Notes: generated by a model not told the origin, from the sequence alone. A stretch of DNA of 59,405 nucleotides from Oscillospiraceae bacterium (GCA_022797115.1 JAAWKB010000004.1:1-59405), one strand, 5' to 3'. Shown: positions 6,598 to 16,501, counted from the stretch's first letter. A program made the numbers and translations.

Positions 6598-8010
6598 ATG
6601 GGCAGGAATCGAATCGAAATTACGGGCCTGCGGAAGCGGTGGCTGGTCAGCTCCCTGAGCCCCATCTTTGTTGTCGCCCTGCTGGTGGTAGGCACCTTCT
6701 GCGTGGGTATGGTCAACTACTACTATAACATGATGCTGGACGGCCTGAAAACCAGGGCGACCCATGCCAGCGACTACTTTACCAGCAATACCATGAACAG
6801 CTACGGGGAATTCTATCAGTACGCAAATTCCTTTGCGTCGGAGTTTGCGGAGCGGGACTTGATCGAGCTGCAATTCATCGGCTCGGATGGGGAGATCCTG
6901 GTCAGCTCCTACGGCCTCACCGCCGGTATGGCCCCGGGGACGCCGGATATCTACGCGGCCTTCCAGAGCCGGGAGATCGAGCCCTTCCGGGGCGTGGACC
7001 CCAACACGGGGGAGCATATCATGGCGGTCAGCGCCCCCTTGCTGCTGGACGAGCAGGTGGTGGGGATTATGCGCTATGTCACCTCCATGTCCGCCGTGCA
7101 GCGGGAGCTGCTGATCACGGTAGCCGGGGCGGCGGGGCTGCTGGTGGCGTGCATCGCTATGGTGTACGGGTCCAACATGGTGTTTATCAACAACGTGGTA
7201 GAGCCGGTGGCCGAGGTGACGGAGACGGCCAAGCGCATCGCTGGCGGCAGCTACGGCGCGCAGATGGAAAACCACTACCGGGACGAGATCGGCCAGCTGA
7301 TCGATGCCATCAACAATATGTCCAGCCAGATCAGCAAGAGCGAAAAAATCAAATCGGAATTTATCTCATCCGTCTCCCATGAGCTGCGCACCCCCCTCAC
7401 CGCCATCAACGGCTGGGGGGAGACCCTGCTGGAGGATACGGACCCCCAGCAGCTGCGGCGCGGCGTGGGCATTATCCTCAAGGAGTCCCGCCGCCTGACC
7501 AACATGGTGGAGGAGCTGTTGGATTTCTCCAAGATGGAGGACGGCCGCTTCACCCTGCGGATTGAGCAGGTGGACCTGCAGGCGGAGTTTGAGGATACAA
7601 TATACACGTATATGGAACTGTTCAAGCAGGAATCCATTGAGCTGCACTATGAGGGCTGCGACGAGCTCTTCGCCCCCATCCCGGCGGACCCGGAGCGGCT
7701 CAAGCAGGTGTTCTGCAACGTGCTGGATAATGCGGCCAAGCACGGCGGCGCAGGCAAGCGCATTGACACGGCGGTGTCCGGTGATGATGCGCATATCACC
7801 ATCACGGTCCGGGACTACGGCCCCGGCGTCCCGGAGGCGGAGCTGCCCTTTGTCAAGCAGAAGTTTTACAAGGGTTCCTCCAAGGCCCGGGGCAGCGGCA
7901 TCGGCCTGGCAGTGTGTGACGAGATCATCCGCCTCCACGAAGGGACGTTTGAGATTGGCAACGCCGCCGGAGGCGGCTGTCTGGTGACAATCACCTTACC
8001 GGCAGCCTAG
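6598..8010 (+). CDS. Membrane sensor histidine kinase (orphan)
   Basis: The 470-residue protein has a transmembrane helix near residues 17-40, an extracytoplasmic sensing domain of ~120 residues, a second helix (LLITVAGAAGLLVACIAMVY, about 163-185), a HAMP linker and a HisKA domain with phospho-acceptor His261 in SVSHELRTPLT. The catalytic domain follows, with an N-box (NVLDNAAKH) and G-boxes (DYGPGV, GSGIGLAV). The ATG follows AAGGAGGAGG. No response regulator gene is adjacent; the nearest regulators in the window are chemotaxis CheY and CheB, so its partner is probably elsewhere. The signal sensed is unknown. Confidence 0.88.
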   Translation: MGRNRIEITGLRKRWLVSSLSPIFVVALLVVGTFCVGMVNYYYNMMLDGLKTRATHASDYFTSNTMNSYGEFYQYANSFASEFAERDLIELQFIGSDGEILVSSYGLTAGMAPGTPDIYAAFQSREIEPFRGVDPNTGEHIMAVSAPLLLDEQVVGIMRYVTSMSAVQRELLITVAGAAGLLVACIAMVYGSNMVFINNVVEPVAEVTETAKRIAGGSYGAQMENHYRDEIGQLIDAINNMSSQISKSEKIKSEFISSVSHELRTPLTAINGWGETLLEDTDPQQLRRGVGIILKESRRLTNMVEELLDFSKMEDGRFTLRIEQVDLQAEFEDTIYTYMELFKQESIELHYEGCDELFAPIPADPERLKQVFCNVLDNAAKHGGAGKRIDTAVSGDDAHITITVRDYGPGVPEAELPFVKQKFYKGSSKARGSGIGLAVCDEIIRLHEGTFEIGNAAGGGCLVTITLPAA

Positions 8011-8097
8011 AGCTGCTGCCGCAATCGGAAAAACTCGATTAAACAGGAAATAAACGCCGTTTGTGCGGCGGTTTACGGATAAGAAAGGCAAAAAACT

Positions 8098-9057
8098 ATG
8101 GCAGACAAGCAAGCGGGCGCGTTCCGCACCACCATCGGCGGGCAGGCGCTCATTGAGGGCATCCTCATGCGCGGCCCGGAGAAGCAGGCCATTGCAGTCC
8201 GGGGGCCGGAGGGCCTGGTGGTCAAGGAGGAGGAGCTGCGGCTCATCCGGGACCGCTACCCGGTCCTGGGCCTGCCGCTGGTCCGGGGCAGCGTCACCTT
8301 CCTGGACAGCATGGTCAAGGGCGTGAAGGCGCTGATGTTCTCCGCAGACTTCTACCCGGAGGAGGCTGGTGCGGAGGAGCCCTCCCGGTTCGAGCGGTGG
8401 CTGGACGAGAAGATGGGCAATGAGAAGATGGAGAAGCTGGTGATTGGCTTGTCCGTTGTGATGGCTGTGTGCTTCTCCATCGGGCTGTTTATGCTCCTGC
8501 CCACCTTCCTGGCCAGCTTCGTGGAGCGGGTGACGGACAGTGTACTGGTGCGCAACCTGGTGGACGCGGTGCTGCGCATTGCGATTTTTATGACGTACCT
8601 GATTGCTGTGTCTCGGATGAGCGATATCAAGCGGGTGTTTTCCTACCACGGCGCGGAGCATAAGACGATTTTCTGCTATGAAAAGCGGCTGGAGCTGACA
8701 GTGGAGAACGTGCGCATCCAGCCGAAGCACCACCCCCGCTGTGGGACCAGCTTCATGCTGGTGGTGATTATTGTAGCGATTCTGGTCAATACCGTGGTAT
8801 TTGCCCTGTTCCCTGTGGAAAACGTATTTTTGCGGATGCTGGTCCAACTGCTCCTGCTGCCGCTGGTGGTGGGGATTACCTATGAATTCAACCGCTATGT
8901 AGGAGGCCACGACAACCCGGTCACAAACCTTTTGGCAAGGCCGGGGCTGTGGATGCAGAATTTTACCACTTTCGAGCCGGACGACTCCATGATTGAGGTC
9001 GCGATTGAGGCGATGAAGCGGGTGATCCCAGAGGAAGAGGGGAAGGATGCCTGGTAA
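8098..9057 (+). CDS. DUF1385 membrane protein (YqhQ family)
   Basis: The 319-residue protein starts with the family signature GGQALIEGILMRGP and has a conserved mid region (VFSYHGAEHKTIFCYE and HPRCGTSFM). I see about five hydrophobic segments, including around residues 115-140 and 218-240. Members of this family are common in Firmicutes, usually near prmC and prfA as here; their biochemical role is not established. The start codon follows a purine-rich AAGAAAGG. prmC is 65 bases downstream. Confidence 0.85.
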   Translation: MADKQAGAFRTTIGGQALIEGILMRGPEKQAIAVRGPEGLVVKEEELRLIRDRYPVLGLPLVRGSVTFLDSMVKGVKALMFSADFYPEEAGAEEPSRFERWLDEKMGNEKMEKLVIGLSVVMAVCFSIGLFMLLPTFLASFVERVTDSVLVRNLVDAVLRIAIFMTYLIAVSRMSDIKRVFSYHGAEHKTIFCYEKRLELTVENVRIQPKHHPRCGTSFMLVVIIVAILVNTVVFALFPVENVFLRMLVQLLLLPLVVGITYEFNRYVGGHDNPVTNLLARPGLWMQNFTTFEPDDSMIEVAIEAMKRVIPEEEGKDAW

Positions 9058-9122
9058 GCAGCGCCACTTTGAGAGATAGAGAAATAGCCTGCGCCCGCCC
9101 GGGCGCGGAGAGTTGAGGTCCC

Positions 9123-9986
9123 ATGATCACATACAACAACCTATATTTAGAGATTCGCCGCACACTCCTGCAAAAGGGGTTCCCGGGGGCCAGCCTGGAG
9201 GCCCGGGAGCTGGTTTGCTGCGGCAGCTGCAAGTCCAGGGAGGATTTTTACCGGGATGCGCCCCTGTACGTGCCGCCGGAGACGGAGGCGGCTGTCCGGG
9301 CCCTGGTGGACCGGCACATCCACGGCGAGCCGGTGGCCTACCTCATTGGCGAGTGGGAGTTCTATGGGCTGACGCTGGACGTCAGCGAAGCGGTGCTGAT
9401 TCCCCGGGTCGACACGGAGGTCCTGGCCGGAGAGGCGATCCGCTATGTCCAGAAGCAGGGCAGGTGCCGTGTGCTGGACCTGTGCGCCGGCAGCGGCTGC
9501 GTGGGCCTGGCGGTGGCCGCCAATGCCCCCGACTCCCGGGTGCTGCTGGGGGAGATCTCCGAACCGGCAATCCGGCTCTGCCGCCAGAATATCCGGCGCT
9601 GCGGCCTCTCCAGCCAGGTGACTGTCATGGCGGTGGACGCACTCCAGCCGCCGCCGGAGGCGGTGGGGGAATTCCAGTGCATTGTCTGCAACCCGCCCTA
9701 TATTCCTCAGGCGGACGTGGAGACGCTGGAACACTCGGTAAAGGATTTTGAGCCCTACCTGGCCCTCTGCGGCGGGGAGGACGGCCTGGATTTTTATACC
9801 GCCATCTCCCGGGATTGGCGCAGCGCCCTGACGGTTGGCGGCCGGCTCTGCTTTGAGGTGGGGATTGGCCAGGCGGACACGGTGCTGCGCATCATGCGCT
9901 CCTACGGCTTTGGGGATATCATCACCACCCCCGACACCCAGGGAATCCCCAGGGTAGTCTGCGGGACATTGCTGGAGGCAGTTTAG
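9123..9986 (+). CDS. prmC: Release factor glutamine methyltransferase
   Basis: The 287-residue SAM-dependent methyltransferase modifies the Gln of the GGQ motif in peptide release factors. The N-terminal helical domain is followed by the SAM-binding motif VLDLCAGSGCVGLAVAANAP and the catalytic NPPY motif in CNPPYIPQADVETLE. The HSVKDFEPYLALCGGEDGLDFY stretch is typical of PrmC/HemK. The upstream DUF1385 gene is a usual neighbour, but the usual release factor gene prfA is missing here: the next gene is an unrelated low-GC one. Confidence 0.93.
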   Translation: MITYNNLYLEIRRTLLQKGFPGASLEARELVCCGSCKSREDFYRDAPLYVPPETEAAVRALVDRHIHGEPVAYLIGEWEFYGLTLDVSEAVLIPRVDTEVLAGEAIRYVQKQGRCRVLDLCAGSGCVGLAVAANAPDSRVLLGEISEPAIRLCRQNIRRCGLSSQVTVMAVDALQPPPEAVGEFQCIVCNPPYIPQADVETLEHSVKDFEPYLALCGGEDGLDFYTAISRDWRSALTVGGRLCFEVGIGQADTVLRIMRSYGFGDIITTPDTQGIPRVVCGTLLEAV

Positions 9987-10078
9987 TGTCCGGACTTTCG
10001 GACAGAACATATGGGAATCGGTTCCTGCAAGCACAAGGGGAGACAAGCAACACAGGTCAGTAAGGGGGAGGATGCATA

Positions 10079-10693
10079 ATGGAGCGACATGTTGAGCCGG
10101 ATCAGAGCTATTTCACAGCGGTTCACACTGCCATTGAAAATGTAGAGTTAGATGGCGAAAGGGTTTTACGGGTAGTTAAGTCGGCGAAGATTGACCAACC
10201 GGATGAAAACACCTATGCGAAGCTTACTGGGAGCAATTTTCATAACGGGGTCATCGAAGTAGATATGCGCAGCCGGCTGTTGCCGGATGCACCTGGACAT
10301 GCGCGGGGGTTTATTGGGATCGCTTTCCGAATCAACGAGGAAGACAGCCAATTTGAGTCGTTTTATGTGCGGCCGACCAATGGCCGTACAGACGACCCGG
10401 TTAGACGGGCCCACGGCTGTCAGTATTTTGCCTATCCTAAGTATACCTTTTCCTACTTCAGAGAGCGCAATATAACACAATACGAAGCACCAGTCGATAT
10501 TGGTCTAGATGAATGGATAAAGCTGCGTGCAGTGATTGAGGGGTGCTGCGGGACATTTTACATCAATGGAAAGGTAGTTCTCGTGGTAGACACTATGAAG
10601 CACGGCGCAGACCGTCGAGGTTCAGTAGGTTTTTTCGTGGATATCGGGACGGAAGCATTTTTTAAGGATCTCCGAATCATACAAAATGACTAA
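10079..10693 (+). CDS. Unknown protein, possible LamG/concanavalin-like beta-sandwich
   Basis: I do not recognise the family with confidence. The 204-residue protein has no signal peptide or membrane segment. Features such as GVIEVDMRSRLLPD, GFIGIAFRINEEDSQFESFYVRP, FYINGKVVLVVD and GSVGFFVDIGTEAFFKDLRI fit the alternating strands of a LamG or DUF1080-like jelly roll that binds sugars. The coding sequence is visibly AT-richer than its neighbours (many TTA, GAA and AAG codons), which suggests recent transfer. It lies between prmC and recA with 36 bases before recA, so it may be co-transcribed with recA. The start has GGGGGAGG upstream. Confidence 0.7.
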   Translation: MERHVEPDQSYFTAVHTAIENVELDGERVLRVVKSAKIDQPDENTYAKLTGSNFHNGVIEVDMRSRLLPDAPGHARGFIGIAFRINEEDSQFESFYVRPTNGRTDDPVRRAHGCQYFAYPKYTFSYFRERNITQYEAPVDIGLDEWIKLRAVIEGCCGTFYINGKVVLVVDTMKHGADRRGSVGFFVDIGTEAFFKDLRIIQND

Positions 10694-10729
10694 CAGAAAC
10701 AGAGAAAACGCGGACATAGGAGGAGACCA

Positions 10730-11848
10730 ATGGCTGAGAAGGACAAAAAATTAACCAAAACCGCCGCAATTGCCAGCGACAAAAAAGAGGCAATCCAGAG
10801 CGCGATGAAGAACATCGAGAAGATGTACGGCAAGGGCTCTATCATGCGCTTGGGCGACCAGACAAATCTGAATGTGGAGGTTATCCCCACCGGCTCCCTT
10901 GCACTGGACCTTGCGCTGGGGATTGGCGGTGTACCCAGGGGGCGTATCATCGAGATCTATGGCCCCGAATCCTCCGGTAAAACCACCCTGGCCCTGCACA
11001 TTGTCGCCCAAGCCCAGAAGGCTGGCGGCGAGGTGGCCTTTATCGACGCGGAACATGCCCTGGACCCCACCTATGCCAGGGCCCTGGGGGTGGACATCGA
11101 GGATATGCTGATCTCCCAGCCGGACACTGGCGAACAGGCCCTGGAAATCACGGAGTACCTGGTCCGTTCCGGTGCGCTGGATGTGGTGGTGGTGGACTCC
11201 GTAGCCGCCCTGGTGCCCCGGGCTGAGATTGAAGGGGAGATGGGCGACAGCTACGTGGGCCTCCATGCCCGGCTGATGAGCCAGGCCCTGCGTAAGCTGG
11301 CCGGGGCCATCAACAAGACCCATTGCATTGTGGTTTTCATCAACCAGCTGCGCGAGAAGGTAGGCGTCATGTACGGCAATCCGGAGGTGACGACCGGTGG
11401 TCGTGCGCTGAAATTCTACGCCTCTGTGCGCATCGATGTGCGCCGTGTGGAGACGCTGAAGGCAGGCGGGGAGATGATCGGCAACCGCACCCGGGCTAAG
11501 GTGGTGAAAAACAAGATGGCCCCACCCTTCCGGGAGGCGGAGTTTGACATCATGTACGGCGAGGGGATCAGCCTGTTGGGCGAGCTGCTGGACCTGGGCG
11601 TGAAGCTGGATTTGGTACAGAAGTCCGGTTCCTGGTTCTCTATGGGCGAAACACGTCTGGGCCAGGGCCGCGACTCGGCTAAGCAATACCTCAAGGATAA
11701 TCCGGAGGTGGCGGACAACCTGGAGGCCGCAATCCGCCGCGACTTTTTCAAGCTCATGAGCAGCCAGTCCCAGGTAGCTGCCAAGGCCGCTGGGCGGGCG
11801 GTGGACGTATCCGCCGAGGACTTTGACGATGGGGACGACGAGGTGTAA
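10730..11848 (+). CDS. recA: Recombinase A
   Basis: The 372-residue RecA strand-exchange protein is full length. It shows the Walker A motif [12 protein letters not shown], the conserved [11 protein letters not shown] start region, the [13 protein letters not shown] Walker B stretch, loop L1/L2 residues ([32 protein letters not shown]) and an acidic C-terminal tail (DFDDGDDEV). It carries out homologous recombination and activates LexA cleavage. A strong ribosome binding site (AGGAGGAG) precedes the ATG. A bidirectional terminator follows 25 bases after the stop. recX lies upstream on the same strand. Confidence 0.98.
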   Translation: MAEKDKKLTKTAAIASDKKEAIQSAMKNIEKMYGKGSIMRLGDQTNLNVEVIPTGSLALDLALGIGGVPRGRIIEIYGPESSGKTTLALHIVAQAQKAGGEVAFIDAEHALDPTYARALGVDIEDMLISQPDTGEQALEITEYLVRSGALDVVVVDSVAALVPRAEIEGEMGDSYVGLHARLMSQALRKLAGAINKTHCIVVFINQLREKVGVMYGNPEVTTGGRALKFYASVRIDVRRVETLKAGGEMIGNRTRAKVVKNKMAPPFREAEFDIMYGEGISLLGELLDLGVKLDLVQKSGSWFSMGETRLGQGRDSAKQYLKDNPEVADNLEAAIRRDFFKLMSSQSQVAAKAAGRAVDVSAEDFDDGDDEV

Positions 11849-11872
11849 CAACAGGATAGCAATCGATCAATG

Positions 11873-11917
11873 AAAAGCCGCCGCGCAGCAAGAAATTTGC
11901 TGCGCGGCGGCTTTTTT
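11873..11917. terminator. Bidirectional terminator between recA and cheB
   Basis: An 18-bp perfect stem (AAAAGCCGCCGCGCAGCA with its complement) with a 7-base loop and a T-run on both strands. It ends the recA message and, in the other direction, the chemotaxis operon. Confidence 0.93.
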
Positions 11918-11936
11918 GTAATCAATACAAGATATA

Positions 11937-13019
11937 TTACATTTGGTTAAGCTGCCGGATCAAAACGCTGGCAATGTTTTCGCAAGAGGCCTGGATCTGG
12001 ACAGCGCCAATGTTGTAGGCCACCATGGGCATCCCATAGACCACGCAGGATTCCTTATCCTGGCCGATGGTAAAGGCCCCAGCCTTACGCATTTGCAGCA
12101 GGCCGTCTGCACCGTCCCGGCCCATACCAGTCATAATGATACCTGCCATCTTGCAGCGCACCTGCTCCGCCATGGAGAAGAACAGGGCGTCCACAGAGGG
12201 GCGATGGCCGCTGACCTTCTCCCCGCCCTGGATGCAGGAGACCGTATAGCGGCTGCCGCTGCGGACAATGCGCATCTGGTAGTCTGCCGGCGCGAGCAGC
12301 GCCAGGCCGCGGCGCACCTCGTCGCCGTGTTTGGCCTCCCGCACCTCCATCTGGCACAGCCGGTTCAGCCGCTCCGCATACATCTGTGTAAATCCCGGGG
12401 GCATATGCTGGACAATCAGCATGGCCGGTATGTCAGCCGGCAGGCGTTTGAGCACCTCCAGGGTTGCCTCGGTCCCGCCGGTGGAGGCGCCCAAGCCAAT
12501 GATGACCTGGTCCAGCGCCGGCTTTTTCCCCAGCAGGGGGATGGGGGGCAGCGGTGTGGCCGCCACAATCGGGGAACCGGTCCTGGCGGCTGGCGGCGGG
12601 GAAACTGTGGCACAGCCGCGGCGGACATGGGCGCCCGCAGCTTCCTGCACCTTTTGGGTCAGTGCGGCAATGAAGGCGTCGTTCTGCCCCTTCTCCGGCT
12701 TGCGGACAAAGTCCACCGCGCCGGCGGACAGGGCGTCAAATACCCGCAGGTCCAGGGAGGATACCAGGATCACAGGCAGAGGCTGCCTGGGCAGCAGCTC
12801 CTTGAGGAAATCAATGCCGCTCATGCCCGGCATCTCCACGTCCAGGGTCATAACGTCGGGCTTGAGCTGTTCGATCTTTGCCAGGGCGTCCCTGGCGTTG
12901 AAACCGGTCCCTACCACCTCAATCTGAGGGCATTTGGCTAGGCCGGTTGTAATTAATGTCCGGGCCAGAATGGAATCGTCCACTACCATGACACGGATTT
13001 TTTTGCTGCTAGGCCACAA
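11937..13019 (-). CDS. cheB: Chemotaxis response regulator / protein-glutamate methylesterase CheB
   Basis: The ~360-residue protein has an N-terminal receiver domain (VMVVDDSILART, phospho-acceptor Asp60 in MTLDVEMPG) and a C-terminal methylesterase. The esterase triad can be seen in GLGASTGGTEA (Ser), QHMPPGFT (His) and MTGMGRDGADG (Asp). It removes methyl groups from chemoreceptors for adaptation. The predicted start is TTG at 13019, after GGAAGGAAG; no ATG or GTG fits better without cutting into the receiver domain. It is the last gene of the cheA-cheW-cheR-cheB operon. Confidence 0.93.
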   Translation of the reverse strand: MWPSSKKIRVMVVDDSILARTLITTGLAKCPQIEVVGTGFNARDALAKIEQLKPDVMTLDVEMPGMSGIDFLKELLPRQPLPVILVSSLDLRVFDALSAGAVDFVRKPEKGQNDAFIAALTQKVQEAAGAHVRRGCATVSPPPAARTGSPIVAATPLPPIPLLGKKPALDQVIIGLGASTGGTEATLEVLKRLPADIPAMLIVQHMPPGFTQMYAERLNRLCQMEVREAKHGDEVRRGLALLAPADYQMRIVRSGSRYTVSCIQGGEKVSGHRPSVDALFFSMAEQVRCKMAGIIMTGMGRDGADGLLQMRKAGAFTIGQDKESCVVYGMPMVAYNIGAVQIQASCENIASVLIRQLNQM

Positions 13020-13065
13020 ATATGGTCACTTCCTTCCCGTATTAACCGCTCCACATAGGCGCGCT

Positions 13066-13878
13066 TTACCGCTTCTGGAAGGTGGAGGGGGCTACAGTTT
13101 GATAGGGGGCGTCCTTACCTAAATTCTCCGAGTGGCCAATCATCAGATAGCCGCCGGGGACTGTCGCGTCATAGAAACGGCGCACCAGGGCGTCCTTTGT
13201 CGGTTGGTCGAAATAGATCATCACATTCCTACAGAAGATGACGTCGAACTTCAGGCGGAACTTGATGGGGTCCATCAGGTTGAAGGTCTGGAAGATCACG
13301 TTATTTTTGATCTCCGGCGCAACCGCGAACTGGTTGGGGTTGCTGGTGGGGACAAAATAACGCTTCTTCCAGTTGGGGGGGATGGTGTCGGGCAGCTCAT
13401 AGACCCCCTTCTTGGCGGAGGCCAGGACCTTCTGGGAGATGTCCGTGGCCAGGACGCGGGTGTCCCACTGGGGGGCCTGGGAGCCCAGGAACTCCTTAAT
13501 ATAAATAGAGATGTTGTAGGGCTCCTCGCCACTGGAGCAGCCCGCGCTCCAGATGGCCAGGACCTTGTTGCGCTGGTGGCGGCGGACCAGCTCCGGCAGG
13601 ACCACCCGCTGGAAGAAATTGAAGTGCTCCTGCTCGCGCATGAAGAAGGTGTAGTTGGTGGTCAGCCGGTTCAGGACAAGCTCAATGTCCGCCGCGGGCC
13701 TGTTGTTCAGGAGGTTATCAAGAAACGGGGTAAAGCTGTCGTATCCCTTCTGTGTCACAAGGGAGGACAGGCGGCTGGTGACAAGCTGCCGCTTTTGAGA
13801 CAGGTCGATGCCGTACTGCCCGTGGATAAACCGGGCCAGACGTTGAAAATCGCTGTCAGAGATGTTAGTCAATGGCAT
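13066..13878 (-). CDS. cheR: Chemotaxis protein methyltransferase CheR
   Basis: The 270-residue enzyme methylates glutamates on chemoreceptors using SAM. It has the N-terminal helical CheR domain (ISDSDFQRLARFIHGQYGID), the SAM motif AIWSAGCSSGEEPYNIS and the late motif FDVIFCRNVMIYFD. It sits between cheW and cheB in the same orientation, forming the adaptation pair with CheB. The ATG is preceded by AAAGGAT. Confidence 0.95.
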   Translation of the reverse strand: MPLTNISDSDFQRLARFIHGQYGIDLSQKRQLVTSRLSSLVTQKGYDSFTPFLDNLLNNRPAADIELVLNRLTTNYTFFMREQEHFNFFQRVVLPELVRRHQRNKVLAIWSAGCSSGEEPYNISIYIKEFLGSQAPQWDTRVLATDISQKVLASAKKGVYELPDTIPPNWKKRYFVPTSNPNQFAVAPEIKNNVIFQTFNLMDPIKFRLKFDVIFCRNVMIYFDQPTKDALVRRFYDATVPGGYLMIGHSENLGKDAPYQTVAPSTFQKR

Positions 13879-13906
13879 GATTCACGCACATCCTTTCCCA
13901 GGGGTT

Positions 13907-14389
13907 TTATCCATGCAGCAGCAGGCTGCAATCCAGAATCAGCATCGTCTTTCCGTCTGCCAGGGAACACATGCCGGAGACCAGCTTTTCCGTGTTCTGG
14001 GTGGGCATGGGCAGGATGCTCCCCCTGGGGATATCCGCCATGCGCTCCACGCCGTCCACCAGGATGCCGACCATGTTGTTTTCTACGTTGACAACCATGA
14101 TGCAGCGGTCCCCCTGGGCGGGGCCGCCCATGCGCATACGCATATCGATGATGGGGATGAGCTGGCCGCGCAGGTTGATGATGCCCCGGATGTAGTGGGG
14201 CAGGCGGGGCAGATGGGTGATGGTGTGATTGGTGATGATTTCCACCACCTGCTCGGCGTCAATGCCGTAAAGCAGCTGGTCGGAGATGCAGATGAGGTAC
14301 TTGTCGGTCTGGGCCTCTGCGGCGGCGTCCTTCGCGGCAGCGGCGGCGACGTCTGCTTCTGTGGCAAAGAGTACATTTTCCTCAGACAT
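13907..14389 (-). CDS. cheW: Chemotaxis coupling protein CheW
   Basis: The 160-residue CheW bridges chemoreceptors and the CheA kinase. The CheW domain shows YLICISDQLLYGIDAEQVVEI, HYIRGIINLRGQLIPIIDM and a terminal LILDCSLLLHG. A short Ala-rich N-terminal stretch (EADVAAAAAKDAAAEA) is an addition. It begins 27 bases after the cheA stop codon with a good GAAGGGAG site. Confidence 0.94.
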   Translation of the reverse strand: MSEENVLFATEADVAAAAAKDAAAEAQTDKYLICISDQLLYGIDAEQVVEIITNHTITHLPRLPHYIRGIINLRGQLIPIIDMRMRMGGPAQGDRCIMVVNVENNMVGILVDGVERMADIPRGSILPMPTQNTEKLVSGMCSLADGKTMLILDCSLLLHG

Positions 14390-14416
14390 AGTGGTGCTCC
14401 CTTCTCTCTGGCAGTG

Positions 14417-16501
14417 TTAGAACGAATTCTGGGCGGCGTTGTACAGGTTGGCAACATCCAGGATGATACTGATGCTGCCGTCGCCCAGGATGCTGCATCC
14501 GTTGATCCCGTAGTGCTTGATATTGAAGCTGTTGACATAGGAGGGCAGGGGCTTGACGACGATCTGCTGCTCGCCCAGCAGCTCATCCACGAACAGGCAG
14601 TAGGACCGCTCGCCGGCCTCCAGCCACATGAGGATGCCGTCCTCGATATTATCGCAGCCCTCGTCCATCTGGAAAATATCCCTGGCGCGGATGATGGGGT
14701 AGAAGTTGTCCAGGAGGCGGACCATCTCGCCGCGGGCCGGGTCATGGATGACATCCGCCTCTGTGACCTTGACGGAGGAGCGGATATTGTTGATGGGGAT
14801 GGTAAAAATAGATTCGCCCACAGAGACCTCCATGCCGTCCATGATGGCCATGGTCAGGGGGATCTTCAGGGTGGTCTTCATGCCCTTGCCCCACTCGCTG
14901 AAGAGGGAGACGGTGCCGCCCACCTCGCCAACGTTCTTTTTCACCACATCCAGGCCCACGCCTCTGCCGGAGAACTCGGTGACGGCGGTATTGGTGGAGA
15001 AGCCGGGCATCATCATGAAGTTGAGGATTTCCTTCTGGCTGTACTCCTGGTCCGGGTCGGCCAGGCCCTGGCGGATGGCCTTGTTGAGTACGGCCTGACA
15101 GTCCGCGCCCTTGCCGTCGTCCTGGATCTCAATGATGACCTCGCTGCCGGTGTGCCGGGCGGAGAGGATGATCTCACCTACGGGGTCCTTGCCGGCGGCG
15201 ACGCGCTCGGCCTCTGTCTCCTCCAGGCCGTGGTCCATGGAGTTGCGCACGATATGCATGATGGGGTCGCTGATACCGTCGACGATGGTCTTGTCTACCT
15301 CGGTATTCTCGCCCACCAGGGTCAGCCGGGCGCGCTTGCCCAGCTTCTTGCTCATATCACGAACAATACGGTTCATCTTCTGGAAGGTGCTGGAGACGGG
15401 CACCATGCGCAGGGACATGGATACGTCCTGCAAATCGTCGGTGAGCTTGCGCAGCTCCCGGGCGGATTTGTTGAAGTTGTCCAGCCGCAGCCCCTTCAGG
15501 TCCGGGGAGGCCGTCACCATGGACTCGGTGATGACGATCTCGCTGACCACAGCCATCAGCTGGTCGAGCTTGGAGAGGCTCACGCTGATCAGGCTCTCCT
15601 TGAACTGGGGCGCAGAAGCCGTTGCCGCCTTGGGAGCCGCCGCCGGAGCTGCGGGCGCAGCCGCTGCCGGGGGGGCGGCGGGTTCCTCCGCAAAGGCCGC
15701 CGCAGGGGCGGGCTGGGGCGCGGGGGGCGCGGGCTCATCCGCCTTGGCGTCCACCGGCTGGCAGGAGCGCACGGACCCCGCGTTCTGTGCCGCGGCAAGG
15801 GCGCTGTCGCGCATCTGGGCGGTCTTGAACCAGAGATGGTAGCCCTCGTCGACAATGCGCTGGGCAGTGGAGGGGTCCATGTCTACGTTCTCCGGGTAGG
15901 AGATCAGATCGGGGACAACCTCGCGCACGTCGTTGAGCACCATAAAGGCCCGCAGGTTCTCCATCCCGCAGCCCTCGTCGAAGAAGACGAGGATGCCGAA
16001 GGGGTAAGCGGGGTCCAGGGCGGCGGGCGCCTCAGCCGCAGGGGTGGCCTGCGCCGGCGCGCCGGCAGGGTCCTCATCCTTGGCAGGATTGCCCTGAATT
16101 TTATCGATCAAACTATTAATTTTATCCACGATACTGTCGATAGAATCGGAGAGGGGCTCGCTTTGCTCAATCTTTTCAATCTCCCCCCGGAAGAAGTCAA
16201 CAGCCTGGAAGAGCATGTCAAACAGCTCCGGACGAAGCTCGTTGGGGACTACGTCGATGGTCTTCTCACGGATGATAAAAAACAGATCCTCGATCCGATG
16301 GGCCACCGTCATCAGGGAGGGGAACTCCATCATAGCGGAGGAGCCCTTAATGGTATGCATGATACGGAAAATCTCGTTGACGCTGTCCTGAGAGAATGTG
16401 TCCGCCTGTTCCGCTGCCAGCAGGATGCCGTCAAGCTGTTCAAGAAGCGTATTTGTTTCATATAAATACATATCCAGGATGCTGTCGTTGCCGCTGCCCA
16501 T
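14417..16501 (-). CDS. cheA: Chemotaxis histidine kinase CheA
   Basis: The ~694-residue kinase has, in order: an HPt domain with phospho-acceptor His49 (FRIMHTIKGSSAM), a P2-like CheY-binding region, a long Ala/Pro linker (about 235-290), a dimerisation helix pair (SVSLSKLDQLMAVVSEIVI), an ATPase domain (HIVRNSMDHGLE, IQDDGKGAD, FSGRGVGLDVVKKNV) and a C-terminal CheW-like domain. The ATG ending at 16501 is preferred: AAGGTGG is ~10 bases upstream, while the earlier GTG at 16513 lies inside that site. Transcription probably comes from the sigma-D promoter at 16592-16618. Confidence 0.95.
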   Translation of the reverse strand: MGSGNDSILDMYLYETNTLLEQLDGILLAAEQADTFSQDSVNEIFRIMHTIKGSSAMMEFPSLMTVAHRIEDLFFIIREKTIDVVPNELRPELFDMLFQAVDFFRGEIEKIEQSEPLSDSIDSIVDKINSLIDKIQGNPAKDEDPAGAPAQATPAAEAPAALDPAYPFGILVFFDEGCGMENLRAFMVLNDVREVVPDLISYPENVDMDPSTAQRIVDEGYHLWFKTAQMRDSALAAAQNAGSVRSCQPVDAKADEPAPPAPQPAPAAAFAEEPAAPPAAAAPAAPAAAPKAATASAPQFKESLISVSLSKLDQLMAVVSEIVITESMVTASPDLKGLRLDNFNKSARELRKLTDDLQDVSMSLRMVPVSSTFQKMNRIVRDMSKKLGKRARLTLVGENTEVDKTIVDGISDPIMHIVRNSMDHGLEETEAERVAAGKDPVGEIILSARHTGSEVIIEIQDDGKGADCQAVLNKAIRQGLADPDQEYSQKEILNFMMMPGFSTNTAVTEFSGRGVGLDVVKKNVGEVGGTVSLFSEWGKGMKTTLKIPLTMAIMDGMEVSVGESIFTIPINNIRSSVKVTEADVIHDPARGEMVRLLDNFYPIIRARDIFQMDEGCDNIEDGILMWLEAGERSYCLFVDELLGEQQIVVKPLPSYVNSFNIKHYGINGCSILGDGSISIILDVANLYNAAQNSF

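Noticed and set aside
13862-16465. An 867-codon plus-strand open frame
   Set aside because: It is antisense to cheW and cheA, which carry all the expected domains and a sigma-D promoter.
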